Assembly (NCBI GenBank): GCA_013399855.1
Contig: VXAY01004360.1
Coordinates: forward strand, 906,711-970,710
Source of the DNA: Oxyruncus cristatus
Lineage: Eukaryota; Chordata; Aves; Passeriformes; Cotingidae
Length of the DNA: 64,000 nucleotides
Direction of reading: 5' to 3'
Shown piece by piece: positions 35,801 through 46,100 of this stretch (positions are counted from its first letter, which is position 1; every line of letters begins with the position of its first letter). The notes below the pieces were generated by a model that had not been told where the DNA came from, did not search any database, and saw only the letters and a program-made list of their open reading frames with translations. The position numbers and the translations under genes were made by a program.

Positions 35801-38800
35801 TCTTTGGTCACTTCAGAATCTGGTAAGCCAGCACTGTCTTCCACAGCATCATTTTAGACAATGTGAGCCAGTAGATTTTTGAGAAGCTGTGTTGGTTGTA
35901 TCTCTCTACGAAAAGCTGAGGTACCTGTAGACTTCTAAATTAAGTGACGAAGCTGCCCACACTTCTGAGTCATACTGAGGCCCAAATACTTGTTTTTAAG
36001 ACAGTGCTCTGCTCAGAGAAGAGAAAAAGCTGCAGGCAAAATTGTGCAGAACATCCTGGAAAAAGGCTGAGAGGTGACAGCAAGAGAGGATGTTCTGAAG
36101 GGCAGTGTTCAGCTGCTGCAGGCAGCCCTCTGCTATCCTTTCTAACAACCCCGATATGACCCTCTTGCTTTGTCCTAGGGCCTGATTCCTCCTCATGGTT
36201 CCAAAGCATTGGCCACTCCAGATTCAAAATCTTGATGGCAATGTTGTGGCTTGTCCAAGCACTGTAGTTATGCATTCTGGCTACAGGTAAATGCCGGAAA
36301 GAGTCCTTTCCTGATCAGTGCTTGGTATGGATTAGAGAATGTTTAACTTAGGTTTGTTGGTCATGGATTGTCTATCTCTATAAGTGGACAGTATCTGAGA
36401 GAGGAAATTGTTTTGTATCTAAAAACATACCTTAAAAAAAGCCCAACAAAACAACCCAACAAAACAAAAAAATCCCGTTTATGTTCTGCCAGTGTCTTGT
36501 CCAAGAAATCTCCTAACCAAAGTCTCATTTAGTTTGCATATGCACAAAGGAAATAAGTCTTTCTTCCCTCCTGCCTCCTTTTTTGTAGGTGTGTTTTAAA
36601 AGCAGATTTTTCTAGACATAGTGCTTAAAAGCATGTCATATATAGTGTTAAAATTAATAATATCTGATAAGCCAATTGCCTACATAGCTGTGATGGTGTG
36701 ACTAAAACATGTACAGATGGCACAGTGACCGTTTATTTAACTCTGCATCAGCATGTGCAACACTGTAAAAGAATAGAAACTGAAGCATGTTGAAATTAAT
36801 TGCTCAGAGCTTATTATCCATTGTAAAAATGAATATAATTAATGTTATCTTTACTGAAAAGAATGAAGATTGTCAGTGTTCTCACTGTATTTCATTTATA
36901 CTTGAATGAGAAAAATTAATGTTAGTGATTTAAAAAATTGTTTCCAAAAAGCAAATTATTAAAAAGAGGACATCATGCAGGCTTCTGTAAGAATTAACAA
37001 AACATTGTCTATTTTATTGCCCTCCTTAAACCCAGTGTAAAATGACTATGTAAAACAGCTTGTTCTTTAGTCTGTTGGGAAAAATCTTCCCTGTGCTGAA
37101 GACTCAACTGTCCCAGCTGCTCAGATTCAGCTGGGGGAGAGGGTTCTTCCTGACCCTGCTGAGTTAGGTGGGAAATGGCCTTTCAGACAAGGGGAATGTT
37201 TCCTAGGCCTGGCAAAGAATGGAAAACAAGTTGTTCTTGCTTCCCATCACTGTAATGCCAGGTTCTCCTTAAGATTATCTGGTTTACCTAATGATTATGA
37301 AGGTATGTTTGCAGGAAACATGGAAAAATGTTTTATCTTTGTTTCAGTTGTCTCTTGAAAGCTGGGATAAAGCCAAGCAGTTCGTATTACAAGGTAAGAG
37401 GTGATCTTTTACAAAACAAAATCATGTGCATGCACTTTCTTCAACAGGAGTCAACTAATTTCTATAGCACAAGTGATCTTTCTAAAATAGTATAGTTTTT
37501 TAAGGTTTTTCTAAAAGGTTGTATGAGCTTAACAGGTGTGGGAGCTGTTGGAAGATGTGCATGTGACTTATTAATATCTATAAGCTCTTTAATTTTTCAG
37601 ATGACTGCCATAAAGGAAGCTCTTACAAAATTTTATGGTGTAACACCCAAGATCCAATGCCTTCCTCCAGAAGAGGTAAAAGCCCCAAACAAACAAATAG
37701 TCCCCAAACTTTCCAAAATGGAAAAGAAACAAAAATTTTTTTTAAAGCATTTTTATTAAAAAGAAAAAGGCAAAAATAGAGTAAAAAAAAAATAAATCTT
37801 CAGTATGGTGAAACTTAGGTGTTCCTTGTGTATGCATCTCTTTGTAGTTTAGATATTGCTTGATTCTTGGAGTTGAGTTCATAAAAACACTGCTTACATA
37901 CTGGCACCACTGAGTTCAGCTTATGTTATTGTTACCACAGTCCTTTCTTAGTGCAGAAATATTGTTACTGCAGGAAGTGTCCATTCTTTACCTACTACCT
38001 TTGCTGTCAGGATACTTACCCAGAAAGTGGGAGCACTGGCTTTTAAAGGTCTCTTTGTCTTAAAAGACTTAAACATCTCCTGTGTGAATGCTGTAACCAC
38101 CATGCTAGAGGTATTGCTGTAGCTGAGCAGTTTCCACTCCACCTGCTAAAGCTTAATAGCAAATTACTAAAGCCAATAAGAGTGAGTTACTTGAAGCATC
38201 AAGGGAATATTAGTTGAATATCACCCACCTCTTGATGTTAAAGAAATATAGAGCTAATGCCAAACCTCAATTTCTAGCTCTGTTCACTGTAGTTCTGCCA
38301 TTGCTTTTAGTACAGCTGGGATACTGCCCACGTGAAAGTAATTTACAGCTTGGGTCTCCTGTGCTTAACAGCTGAAGGTAATGGATAAGAGAAATTAAAA
38401 AGTACATCCCAGTTATTTAAAGATAACCCTTTTCAGAGTTTCAGCCTTGTCCATGCCTGAAGCACAGGATAGAGGTACTTTGATGTTTGAAACATATTGC
38501 ACGCTTGCTGTCCTTAAGTTTCTTTAAAAAAAACGAACCCTCCCCCCCCAAAAACAACCAAAACCACCCAACAATACCCCAAACTAACAACAAAAAAACC
38601 TTCACCACAGTTGGTTTTGTCTTGTATTTAGGTTTTGTCCTGCTTATTTGTTTCAAAACCAGTCTTTTTCCACATAAACTTTGTTAGACCTGAGCATTTA
38701 GGGAGACTTTCATGTAATCTTTTTGCCACATGAGAGGCAAAATTGTCTCTCCTTGTCCTATTCGTGGACAATATTTTTCTTCCTAGCCTTCCTATAGTCC

Positions 38801-39221
38801 AAAAATGACATTTCTGCTCCTTTTGACAACTTGGTTTTGTATTCTTTTCAGTAAAAGCTATAATAAAATTGAGTTTCTTTTCTGGCTTTTGGAGAATTTT
38901 ATTTATTTCAATTCTTGTCCTGCTATGTACCGTTGGATATTCATGGAGTTCTGATAGAGATCATCATTAAGGTGAATAGCTTCTCTGGACTTTCCCCCAT
39001 GAAGCTGATCTTATCCCTCATGTTTCTAGGGTGAAAAAGCACAGACAATTGGCCAGATTGAATTCTGCTTCACCAAAGAGCTGCAACTAAGAAACTGCGC
39101 GGCACTGAAGGGTGGATCCAGCGCAGTGCAGACTCCCTTGAAGCTTGGAACTGAGGAGTTGTCTGTCTGCAATGATACTCTCCCAACCTATTATCCTTCA
39201 GAGGTCCAAGATCACAAATGA
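22491..39221 (+). CDS. RNASET2: RNASET2, acid ribonuclease T2, complete coding sequence in nine exons
   Basis: Nine GT-AG exons (22491-22579, 25036-25102, 29605-29660, 30507-30564, 31361-31431, 35523-35636, 37348-37393, 37601-37675, 39030-39221) join in frame to 255 residues; human RNASET2 has 256. The family cleaves single-stranded RNA through a 2',3'-cyclic phosphate at acidic pH in lysosomes, and the protein is also secreted. Residues 1-24 are a hydrophobic signal peptide. Catalytic motif 1 is WTIHGLWP (His68) and motif 2 is [12 protein letters not shown] (His116, Glu117, His121). Cysteine pairs expected from the family are 51-58, 78-124, 187-239 and 205-215. Cys153 is extra and unpaired, at a position that is Val in human. 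N-glycosylation sequons are N79, N85, N109 and N240. The residues required for catalysis are all present, so the enzyme should be active. The start is the first ATG in exon 2. Confidence 0.97.
22580..25035 (+). other. RNASET2 intron 2
   Basis: AT-rich unique sequence with short poly-T and CT-rich tracts near 23.9 and 24.57 kb. No gene or repeat family recognised. Confidence 0.85.
25036..25102 (+). CDS. RNASET2: RNASET2 exon 3
   Basis: It completes Ser30 and encodes residues 31-52, [20 protein letters not shown] then Cys51 and Lys52. The LAHHWP segment is the first conserved strand of T2 RNases. The acceptor is CTCCAG, the donor is GTGAGA, and it ends in phase 0. Confidence 0.96.
25103..29604 (+). 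other. RNASET2 intron 3
   Basis: It contains the poly-T tract at 26.8 kb. The stretch 28.15-28.9 kb is repeat-free and has two overlapping plus-strand frames (28317-28625, 28454-28777) that do not resemble known proteins. Otherwise plain. Confidence 0.85.
26764..26822. repeat. Poly-T tract with GGC-T repeats
   Basis: Two GGC-plus-T(7-8) units lead into 35 consecutive T in RNASET2 intron 3. It could be the A-tail of a minus-oriented retrosequence, but no retroposed body is recognisable beside it. Confidence 0.9.
29605..29660 (+). CDS. RNASET2: RNASET2 exon 4 (catalytic motif 1)
   Basis: It encodes residues 53-70 plus two bases of Trp71. It contains Cys58, DPPKYW and the active-site WTIHGL with His68. 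The acceptor is TTCTACAG and the donor is GTATGA. At 56 nt it is one of several very short exons. Confidence 0.97.
29661..30506 (+). other. RNASET2 intron 4
   Basis: A poly-T run near 29965-29980; nothing else recognised. Confidence 0.85.
30507..30564 (+). CDS. RNASET2: RNASET2 exon 5
   Basis: It completes Trp71 and encodes residues 72-90, [19 protein letters not shown]. It carries Cys78 and the two sequons N79-R-T and N85-V-T. The acceptor is TCCCCAG and the donor is GTATGT; phase 0 at the 3' end. Confidence 0.97.
30565..31360 (+). other. RNASET2 intron 5
   Basis: Unique sequence ending in a 17-T polypyrimidine tract directly against the acceptor AG. Confidence 0.85.
31361..31431 (+). CDS. 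RNASET2: RNASET2 exon 6
   Basis: It encodes residues 91-113 plus two bases of Trp114 ([13 protein letters not shown] and onwards). It contains sequon N109-R-T and the start of catalytic motif 2. The acceptor AG directly follows a run of 17 T. The donor is GTGAGT. Confidence 0.96.
31432..35522 (+). other. RNASET2 intron 6
   Basis: Largest intron inside the catalytic region. It holds the minus-oriented CR1 at 34.8-35.2 kb. The rest is unique AT-rich sequence with no recognised gene. Confidence 0.85.
34815..35176 (-). mobile_element. CR1 LINE 3' fragment
   Basis: Minus-oriented CR1 of about 360 bp. It has inverted terminal units (CACAGAATCACAGAATAT), then GTTGGAAGGGACCCACAAAG, then CCTGACACCGCTTCTGGCC and TGATGAGGTCTCCCCTCAG. 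It lies in RNASET2 intron 6, about 350 bp before exon 7. Confidence 0.92.
35523..35636 (+). CDS. RNASET2: RNASET2 exon 7 (catalytic motif 2)
   Basis: It completes Trp114 and encodes residues 115-151. [10 protein letters not shown] supplies His116, Glu117, His121 and Cys124. [20 protein letters not shown] follows and closely matches the human protein. The acceptor is TCTTATAG and the donor is GTACAT, with two bases carried into the next exon. Confidence 0.97.
35637..37347 (+). other. RNASET2 intron 7
   Basis: A short A/C-rich tract lies at about 36.43-36.48 kb. Otherwise nothing recognised. Confidence 0.85.
37348..37393 (+). CDS. RNASET2: RNASET2 exon 8
   Basis: This 46-nt exon completes Ser152 and encodes residues 153-167, [15 protein letters not shown]. 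Cys153 replaces the Val of the human protein. The acceptor is TGTTTCAG and the donor is GTAAGA. Confidence 0.96.
37601..37675 (+). CDS. RNASET2: RNASET2 exon 9
   Basis: It encodes residues 168-192, including [18 protein letters not shown] with Cys187. The acceptor is TTTTTCAG, the donor is GTAAAA, and both ends are phase 0. Only 207 bp separate it from exon 8. Confidence 0.97.
37676..39029 (+). other. RNASET2 intron 9
   Basis: It contains the A/C-rich tract at 38.5 kb and an unused AATAAA near 38.86 kb. Nothing else recognised. Use of that hexamer would remove the last exon with Cys205, Cys215 and Cys239. Confidence 0.85.
38522..38605. repeat. A/C-rich low-complexity tract
   Basis: An A8 run, a C8 run and alternating CAA/CCA words, with no phase or period. 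It lies in RNASET2 intron 9. Frames here are artefacts. Confidence 0.85.
39030..39221 (+). CDS. RNASET2: RNASET2 exon 10, C-terminus and stop
   Basis: It encodes residues 193-255 and the TGA at 39219-39221. [20 protein letters not shown] matches the family. The later part, around Cys215 and Cys239, is the usual variable tail and lacks the Pro/Lys-rich end of the human protein. The acceptor is GTTTCTAG. Confidence 0.95.
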   Translation, partial: GEKAQTIGQIEFCFTKELQLRNCAALKGGSSAVQTPLKLGTEELSVCNDTLPTYYPSEVQDHK

Positions 39222-40095
39222 AGCCATAAGAGTTTGAAAAACTTTTTAAACAGCAAGAAAAAATTGTAATTATTGTAATATTACAACCCCCTGTCCATAT
39301 CACAGGCATACTGTGAAGATTTCTGCTGGAAAACACAGTTCTTTTGCTATTAAAGGAGAATGGTCCACATGATGGGATCAGAATCTGATTTATAGCTTTG
39401 TCTGGCTTTTTTTGCCTGCTTATGGTTTGAATCAATGTTCAGAAGAGAATTGTGACTTAATTTCTCTTGCAGTTAAGTCTGCCACTTTAGCCACTTTTGG
39501 TTTTTACCAATGAGTCAGGGAAATTATGTAATTCTTTGTTTTGAAAGGATGATTGTCTCTCTGAGATGAGATGACAATTACTTGAGACGAAAATACTGTA
39601 AACAAAAGGAACTTTGAGACCTGTCTGGAGATCCACTCTCAGATATAATACCTACTGCCTTGCATAAATTTGCTCTCCAGAAGTGCAGAACAGAGACTTT
39701 GTCCTCTGAGGTGTTAAACTTTTCCTCACTTAGGTATCATACCTGACCAAAGGCAAGTTTGGTATAACTTCTTAGTGAAGTTCTACAGATTTGGGCTTTT
39801 CTGCCTGAAAGACCCCAAGAAGACTGTATTTGTAGCCTTATCTATTTGATTATTTTTGCAAAGAAGCTCCATACAGTCTTGAGGAACAGCCAATCTTAGA
39901 AATTCATGGTAGTATAGGAAAATTTTAGACCCTAGAAATGTGTTAATAATTTTTTGTTGTATTTGAACATACAGCTTTATACACAAGTCTGAGTGTCTGC
40001 ACTTTTGTATAAAAATGAGATTGTCATGTAATCATTTTGTTCTAACAAACAGCTTTTTATAGGTGAAACAATAAATGCTACAGGATTTTCAGTAA
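39222..40095 (+). other. RNASET2: RNASET2 3' UTR (probable)
   Basis: This AT-rich sequence follows the stop codon without splice-like features. Candidate polyadenylation signals are ATTAAA at 39349-39354 and AATAAA at 40070-40075. Taking the canonical hexamer gives a UTR of about 870 nt; the earlier one gives about 150 nt. Both may be used. Confidence 0.55.
40070..40075 (+). terminator. Candidate polyadenylation signal of RNASET2
   Basis: Canonical AATAAA on the coding strand 849 nt after the RNASET2 stop. A moderately GT-containing stretch follows within 40 nt. It is the first canonical AATAAA after the stop codon that I found by eye. Confidence 0.45.
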
Positions 40096-41816
40096 AAAGT
40101 ACAAATGTTGGCAGTAATGCATCTCCATAATAATCAGTAACATGACACAAAGTTGGGTGTTTCCAAAGGGAACCAAACTTTAACGACATCCTCTACACAG
40201 TGCTATGTTGTTCTGTGTGTCTCAAATTGTCTTTCAAAGAAAGACACTTACAGCTCAAGGAACCATCTATTCAAAGAATATTACTGTGAAAACATGAAAT
40301 GCAGTCTTAGAAACAAATTTTTAATTTTTGGGGGAGTTTAGAAACAATTCACATTTACTCTCATTTTTTACTGTCCCTGTTTCTCTACCACATTTCATTC
40401 AGCTCTCTGTTACTTTCCCATTACAGAATACTGTCAGTTTTTCGTCCTTTGTACTTGCAGTGTAAAATATATTTTCTTTTATGCCAAATAATACCTTGGG
40501 AGATAAAATATACAGTATGAGCTCTCTGCAGTTGAAGTGTAGTGCATTAATTTAAATTGAGGAGAGCCAGTAACTCCAAGGACAAACTTTACAAGGAAGT
40601 ATCACAGACACTAACAGCCTGCAGGGTGAGAGGCTCTTGCCAAAGGGAGTCAGCAGATTCACACAAGAGTCACAAAAGACCAACCTCTGCAGCAGAGTAG
40701 ATAGTATGGCTTCTATGCATTTTTTTAACCTTATTTTCAAATGCAAGAAATGTGCAGGAACTGATACGTTTTAAAACTCTGAGGAGAAAAGACCATAATC
40801 CAAAATGAGGGAGGGAGAGAGCATGCTGCACAACAGCCTGAAACTGAGTAAGTGACTGATGAAAAGTAAGTGTTGGCTAAAAATGACCTCAGAGACTCTA
40901 AAGTTCTGTTTAAAGGGACATACCTGAAATACTGCATTTGCCTTAAAAAACCCACACCCACATACTTTTTATTTTGCCAACATTATTACACATTAAATAT
41001 TTAAATTTGCTATGGTTAATTTATTAATAGTAGCAATAACGGTATATATGATTACCGTTGCTTGGTTTTTGACAGTCTCACCAGCCTAACTTCTAGGAAG
41101 ATACAAATGTGTTTTAAAGCTACTGACTGATTTTTATACAGGGATGTGCCAAGACACTATAGTGTTTCAAGTGATGTATTTAAGGGATGCCTCAAGGGCT
41201 ATGTCTGTATGTGGGCAACCAGGAGTGCAGATGAATGAATGCTAACACCACTTCAGACCGAAGATCATGTCCAGTCCTTTATGTTCTCTCTAGTAATGGC
41301 TCACAGCCAGTTATGAGTCTTGTAAATTGCTTTCCATCAAAATGTATATAGTTTCAAGAGTTGGATTAACACAGTTTAAATACAAGAAGTAAACAAAGTT
41401 ATAATGGGAGCCTTAAAAATCACTTCAGTTCTGAAAAGTGTCATTCACTTCCTTAAATAATATCGTCAGACTTGAAAGTTGAGCACAGCCTGGGGGTGAT
41501 GTGGCCTATATTCTTTTCTGCATCATTAAATAAATTGACTAAATTCCAGGAGAAAGCTTATTCGTGCAGTCTTGGTGGTTTAAAACACTAGTCAACTCCA
41601 CAGTGGGGCTTAGCTTGTCTATACCCTTTGTCTGTCAGCTCTCTCATGCAAAATGCTTAAGCATCCCTTGGCATGTAGATTAGAGCATTCCAAGGACAGC
41701 CCCTCTTCCTGGAGCACAGGTAGGTTCTTTTCGCTGTTCTCTCTCTCCTCATGACCTCTCTGAGCCTTTCTCAGCTGCACAGGAGCCCAGCTTCAGCCAA
41801 ATTTATTTGGGGGGGG

Positions 41817-41823
41817 NNNNNNN
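41817..41823. other. Assembly gap of 7 N inside a G-run
   Basis: Undetermined bases flanked on both sides by poly-G (GGGGGG before, GGGAGATAGGGGG after). It is probably a homopolymer sequencing failure. Frames running through it are meaningless. Confidence 1.
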
Positions 41824-43087
41824 GGGAGATAGGGGGTGGGTGGAAACAGATTGGAAAATTCAGCTTCTACAGAGTTTCATTAGGTATGTACCCACACGCA
41901 TGTATATTGTGCTTAAGGGCACCTCTGTGTCTCCCTACCAGCACCCACCTGATCTGCCACTGCCAACCACAACAGGAGATGGGAGAAGCAGGGGGGACTT
42001 TGCCCCATCACTCCTGCTCTTAGTGGGGGCAGCAGCTGGTTGCTGTTCTCCAGCTGATAGGCAAAGTTACCTCTGCAGGCTGAAATAGAGGTGGCACAGG
42101 CCTCTGGCTGTGTCCCTACTCTGCACCCTCAGTGGCTGGAGACTGCTGAGCTATGCTGCTGGCCCCAGCTGCTGCCAGTTGGAAGGAAGAAAGTGGTGGC
42201 AGGATTGCAGTGCCCACTCAGCATGTCAATACACAGCAAATCAAGTTCCACAAATGGGGACAGGCTAGGTGTCTACAGTAGCATGTGCTTTACTTTTACA
42301 GTGGGGAAGGAACGGGTTCTTGAATTTGGGCACCTGTGTTCTGGTGTGGTGGTGCTTCAGTCAGCTGTGTTCTGGATCTGGCAATAAGCACCATTAAGCC
42401 AAGGCCACAGAAGGTTAATGATGCTGCTAACAGTGTTATTGATGCCTGATGATAGTACTGATGATGCAAAGGAAAATTATCAGGACTTTGCAAGTCGCTT
42501 TCCTAGGAATGGAGCAATCGATGATGAGGAATGTTGCACTTATTCTAAATTCAGATTGTCTTGCTGCTAAGGCAGCTTCCTTCACAAGGGTCACTGCATG
42601 CCTCCCATCCTTGTTAGTATTCCCTGCTCCACGAAGTTGCTATAGATCACCCAGAGTTGATACAAATAATTTGTTTTAGAAGGAATTTAATTTTCATGTG
42701 CTTTGAAGAATAAGACCTTTAGTATACAGGCGAAGTGAGACCTGATGTGGGAGATGGGCATAGTACTTTGTGTTTGTGTGCTGTGATTTTCATTATTCCT
42801 TACCCCAAAGCACATTGGAGCATCACAGACTGGACGAGGATTAGACAGACTCCAAGGGCAGCCAAGCCCAACCATGCTCACAGATTGGTGGTACAAAATC
42901 TATTGTACTCAGCCTGAAAATCACAGCACTGACATACATACACAATGCTCAGTCTGAAAGACTGATATTTCAGTAATCTTCTATAAAAAAGAAGCAAAAA
43001 TTACCACATTTGATAAGAATTTTAAGGAGCTGTCATAAAATTCATAAGGCAGCTGAAGCATACCGGGGTGCTAGCTGTAAGAAATAC

Positions 43088-43146
43088 TTTTCTGAGTATT
43101 TATATATTTTTTTTTTCTGAGTATTTATATTTTATATATATAAAAT
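43088..43146. repeat. AT-rich tandem duplication with a 16-bp palindrome
   Basis: TTTCTGAGTATTTATAT occurs at about 43089-43105 and again at 43114-43130. The second copy runs into a perfect palindrome TTTTATATATATAAAA at 43130-43145, able to extrude a short cruciform. Confidence 0.8.
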
Positions 43147-46100
43147 ACTTTTCCTCATTTACCAGAGAGGAGGCTGTTCACTTAAGTTTTTTCTATAACT
43201 CACACAACTGGTTGCATTAGAGACCCATGCTCTGCATGTAAATCAGAGGAGACGAGCCAAAACAAAATTCGCAAGAGCTAAGAGCACAGCAGTTACCTTG
43301 TAATAATTACAATCTCTATAAACAAGCATGATGCATCCCAGCAGTAACCCAACATTAGATCACTCACTTCTGCTTACTATTGTTGAGTAAAGCTTCCTGC
43401 TGTCATCCTTAAAGAGGCTTCTCTCTTTCCAAAGTACTCAGCTGAGGGTGGAGAAGCTGTGCATACTTGTAGCAGAGACTGGAAGAGCTGTCATGTCACC
43501 TGACTGCTGTCATTTTAGCCCACAGCCTTCCACAGATCCAACTCCCTTACTGAGATTTCACAGGTTATGATCACTGTGAAACGCGAGTCCAGATGACTCG
43601 CGCTATCAGTTTCCAGTCCCAGCTGCTGTGGGCTTGTGTTAAAAAGAACATTGTGAAGGGGCTGTCCCACCTCATAAACGATGATTTGCAGATATTTGCC
43701 AAATGCCTGGGGTATGCATTTGTCAAGGATTTATTAGCTAGGAGGATGGATAACTGATGCATGAAGTGAGAACCGCTTTGTTGTCTTCCAGGCTCTCAGA
43801 TGTTACAGGCTTAGAATACTAGTATCCTACTGAAGCAGTTGTTTTATACATAACAGCTGGCCCTGACTTATCTTTTATCCTTCAGCCCCTGGATATCTTC
43901 AGTCTTGCAGTTTCTGTGGGATTCAGTGAGCAGCTTGTCATTTCTGAAGCCTACTACATGATGATCACTGTAACAAAATAGCTCTGGAACACAAACTACC
44001 CTCTCATCTCCAATACCTCATGCTGATTTCTCTTTGATTCCCTTCATTATCTTCAGTGACTTGAAGGATGAATGGACCACGCTCTTTTGATCTCACAGGG
44101 TAACCAAACTATTTAGGCACAGATATTGTACCTCTCTATGATTTTGAGGGATTCTGACTGCAAGGATCACTGGAGTTGTGGAGAAATGTAGGCTTATTGA
44201 GGTACAGCTTGTAATCTTTTCTGCCTTTGGCACCTTTTTTTTGGCCTGTCTGGGTGATTAACAGGCTTGCTGTCCCACTCACCCCTGACCAAGAACAATG
44301 TCTCAAAACTTATTAATCAGTCATTAAATGAGTCTGGGGCCTCCACAATTACTTAAACAGAAATATGGCATGGATAGGCTGGTCTGTCTGGCAGATGGAA
44401 GGGGTAATCAGGGTATGTTTTCTTACTCAGCTCTGCAACTATCCTTCTGTAAGTGGAATTCAACTTGAAATATGATGACAATTTTAAGTCCTGCACAAAT
44501 TAAGACTTCCATGCACTTGTTATCTGCAGAGGGGCATTTCATCCTCTGTAGCCCTGGACAAGTAATTAAAGCCTAAATGCTTAAAAATACCATGGCTTTT
44601 GGAGATAATTAGAACATTTGGTCCGTACAGTGGAAATAAACCCCTGGTTTAAGCAGCTGAGCTCCATGTGCTTGCCTGGTGGGAACGATGTGGCACTGCA
44701 GGGAGATGGCTAATGCAATAGTTGGACTGTCTTAAATCCAGCTTCCTTCCAGGTTGGCAAGGGTGCTGGCTGCTCTGGTGCTGCCCTCCCTAAGCCTTTT
44801 GAGATAAACGAGGTATGGCATTCCCGGCAGGAGCCCAGACAGCACTAGTTAGTGGAAATACGCACTGCTGAGTCATATGGCACAGTCACACTCTGCCAGT
44901 CACTCTGGAGAGGTTTCTGCTCCTACAAAAGGCCTCTGGAGAAAATGCTGAAGCAGGTTTTGTAGCAGAAATGAGAACCCAGGGCTTTATGATTTTCATG
45001 CCTAAATTCCCTCAAATCTCACAAGAAGCATACATGCTTTTTCACATCCGTCTCTTAAAATTCGATTGGCCAAGTTCTGCATGTTTTTCCCTTCTCCAGC
45101 TGAATCCTGCTGGAAGCCACTAGTGGTCAGTGGTGGCAATTTTAATTACTGGCAGCTTATTTTACAATCCACAGAGAGCCAGACAGAGCTAATTCCATAA
45201 TCCTGAAATATAAATAATATATTATCTAATAGAGATTCTGAAGTCCCTTCAGGCTTGCAAATCAGCCAGTTAATAACTTTCTGGTTTAAATGTACTGAAC
45301 ACTGTAATAACCTGATGTCATTTTGAACACAGCAATTAAGTATTCAGTTTACAAGACAAATGGAGACTCATTACAGTCAATCAGGGAGAATTACACAAAC
45401 TTAAATTGCTGGTATTTATCACAGTTTCTCAAAAGAATATTTTATTAGCTATTTTGAAGGAAAAAGCTGCTGCTCTGCTATTCTGTACAAGTACTGCCTT
45501 CTTTATAAAGAACTTCTAATGAAATCATTTTCCAATCCTAATGTTTTATGGTAATCAGGCTTTATATGTCACCATAGGTCATTGTGAAATTAGAGAGGGA
45601 GCGTGACAAATATGTCTTACACTGGCAATTTCTTAGCAATTTATTTTAGGCTTTTACCTTTGTGATGACTAGTATGAGAGAAACCTCTATGTTAGATAGT
45701 AGCAATTGGAATTGATTCAGAAGCCAGTGACTTCCACTACAATGGACAGAACAAAAACTCCCACAAATAAACAAACAAAAAGGAAGAAATAGTAAGATTT
45801 TATATGCTTAGTTTGTCATGTTTGCTTAATTTGGAAAATGCTGGGAATTTTCCAGTGCTCTAGAGCTCAGTAACATAAGTAATAACAAAGAGCACCTTGT
45901 TAAATACACGACACACAGATTCAATTATTTATGATTGCAATTTTTAATGATTTTCATTCCACCCATCTCTGTAAGCTTTGTACTATATTTATCTTTTTTA
46001 CAAGATTGACTGAGCTGCAATAAAGCTGCTAAAAGCCAATTACCAATATTGGGGTAATATTAATACTTTGTAGCAGAGGAATTAGAATAAAATTATTTCC

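Noticed and set aside
41751..42088. Two plus-strand frames crossing 41817-41823.
   Set aside because: They span unresolved bases, so the reading frame is not defined.
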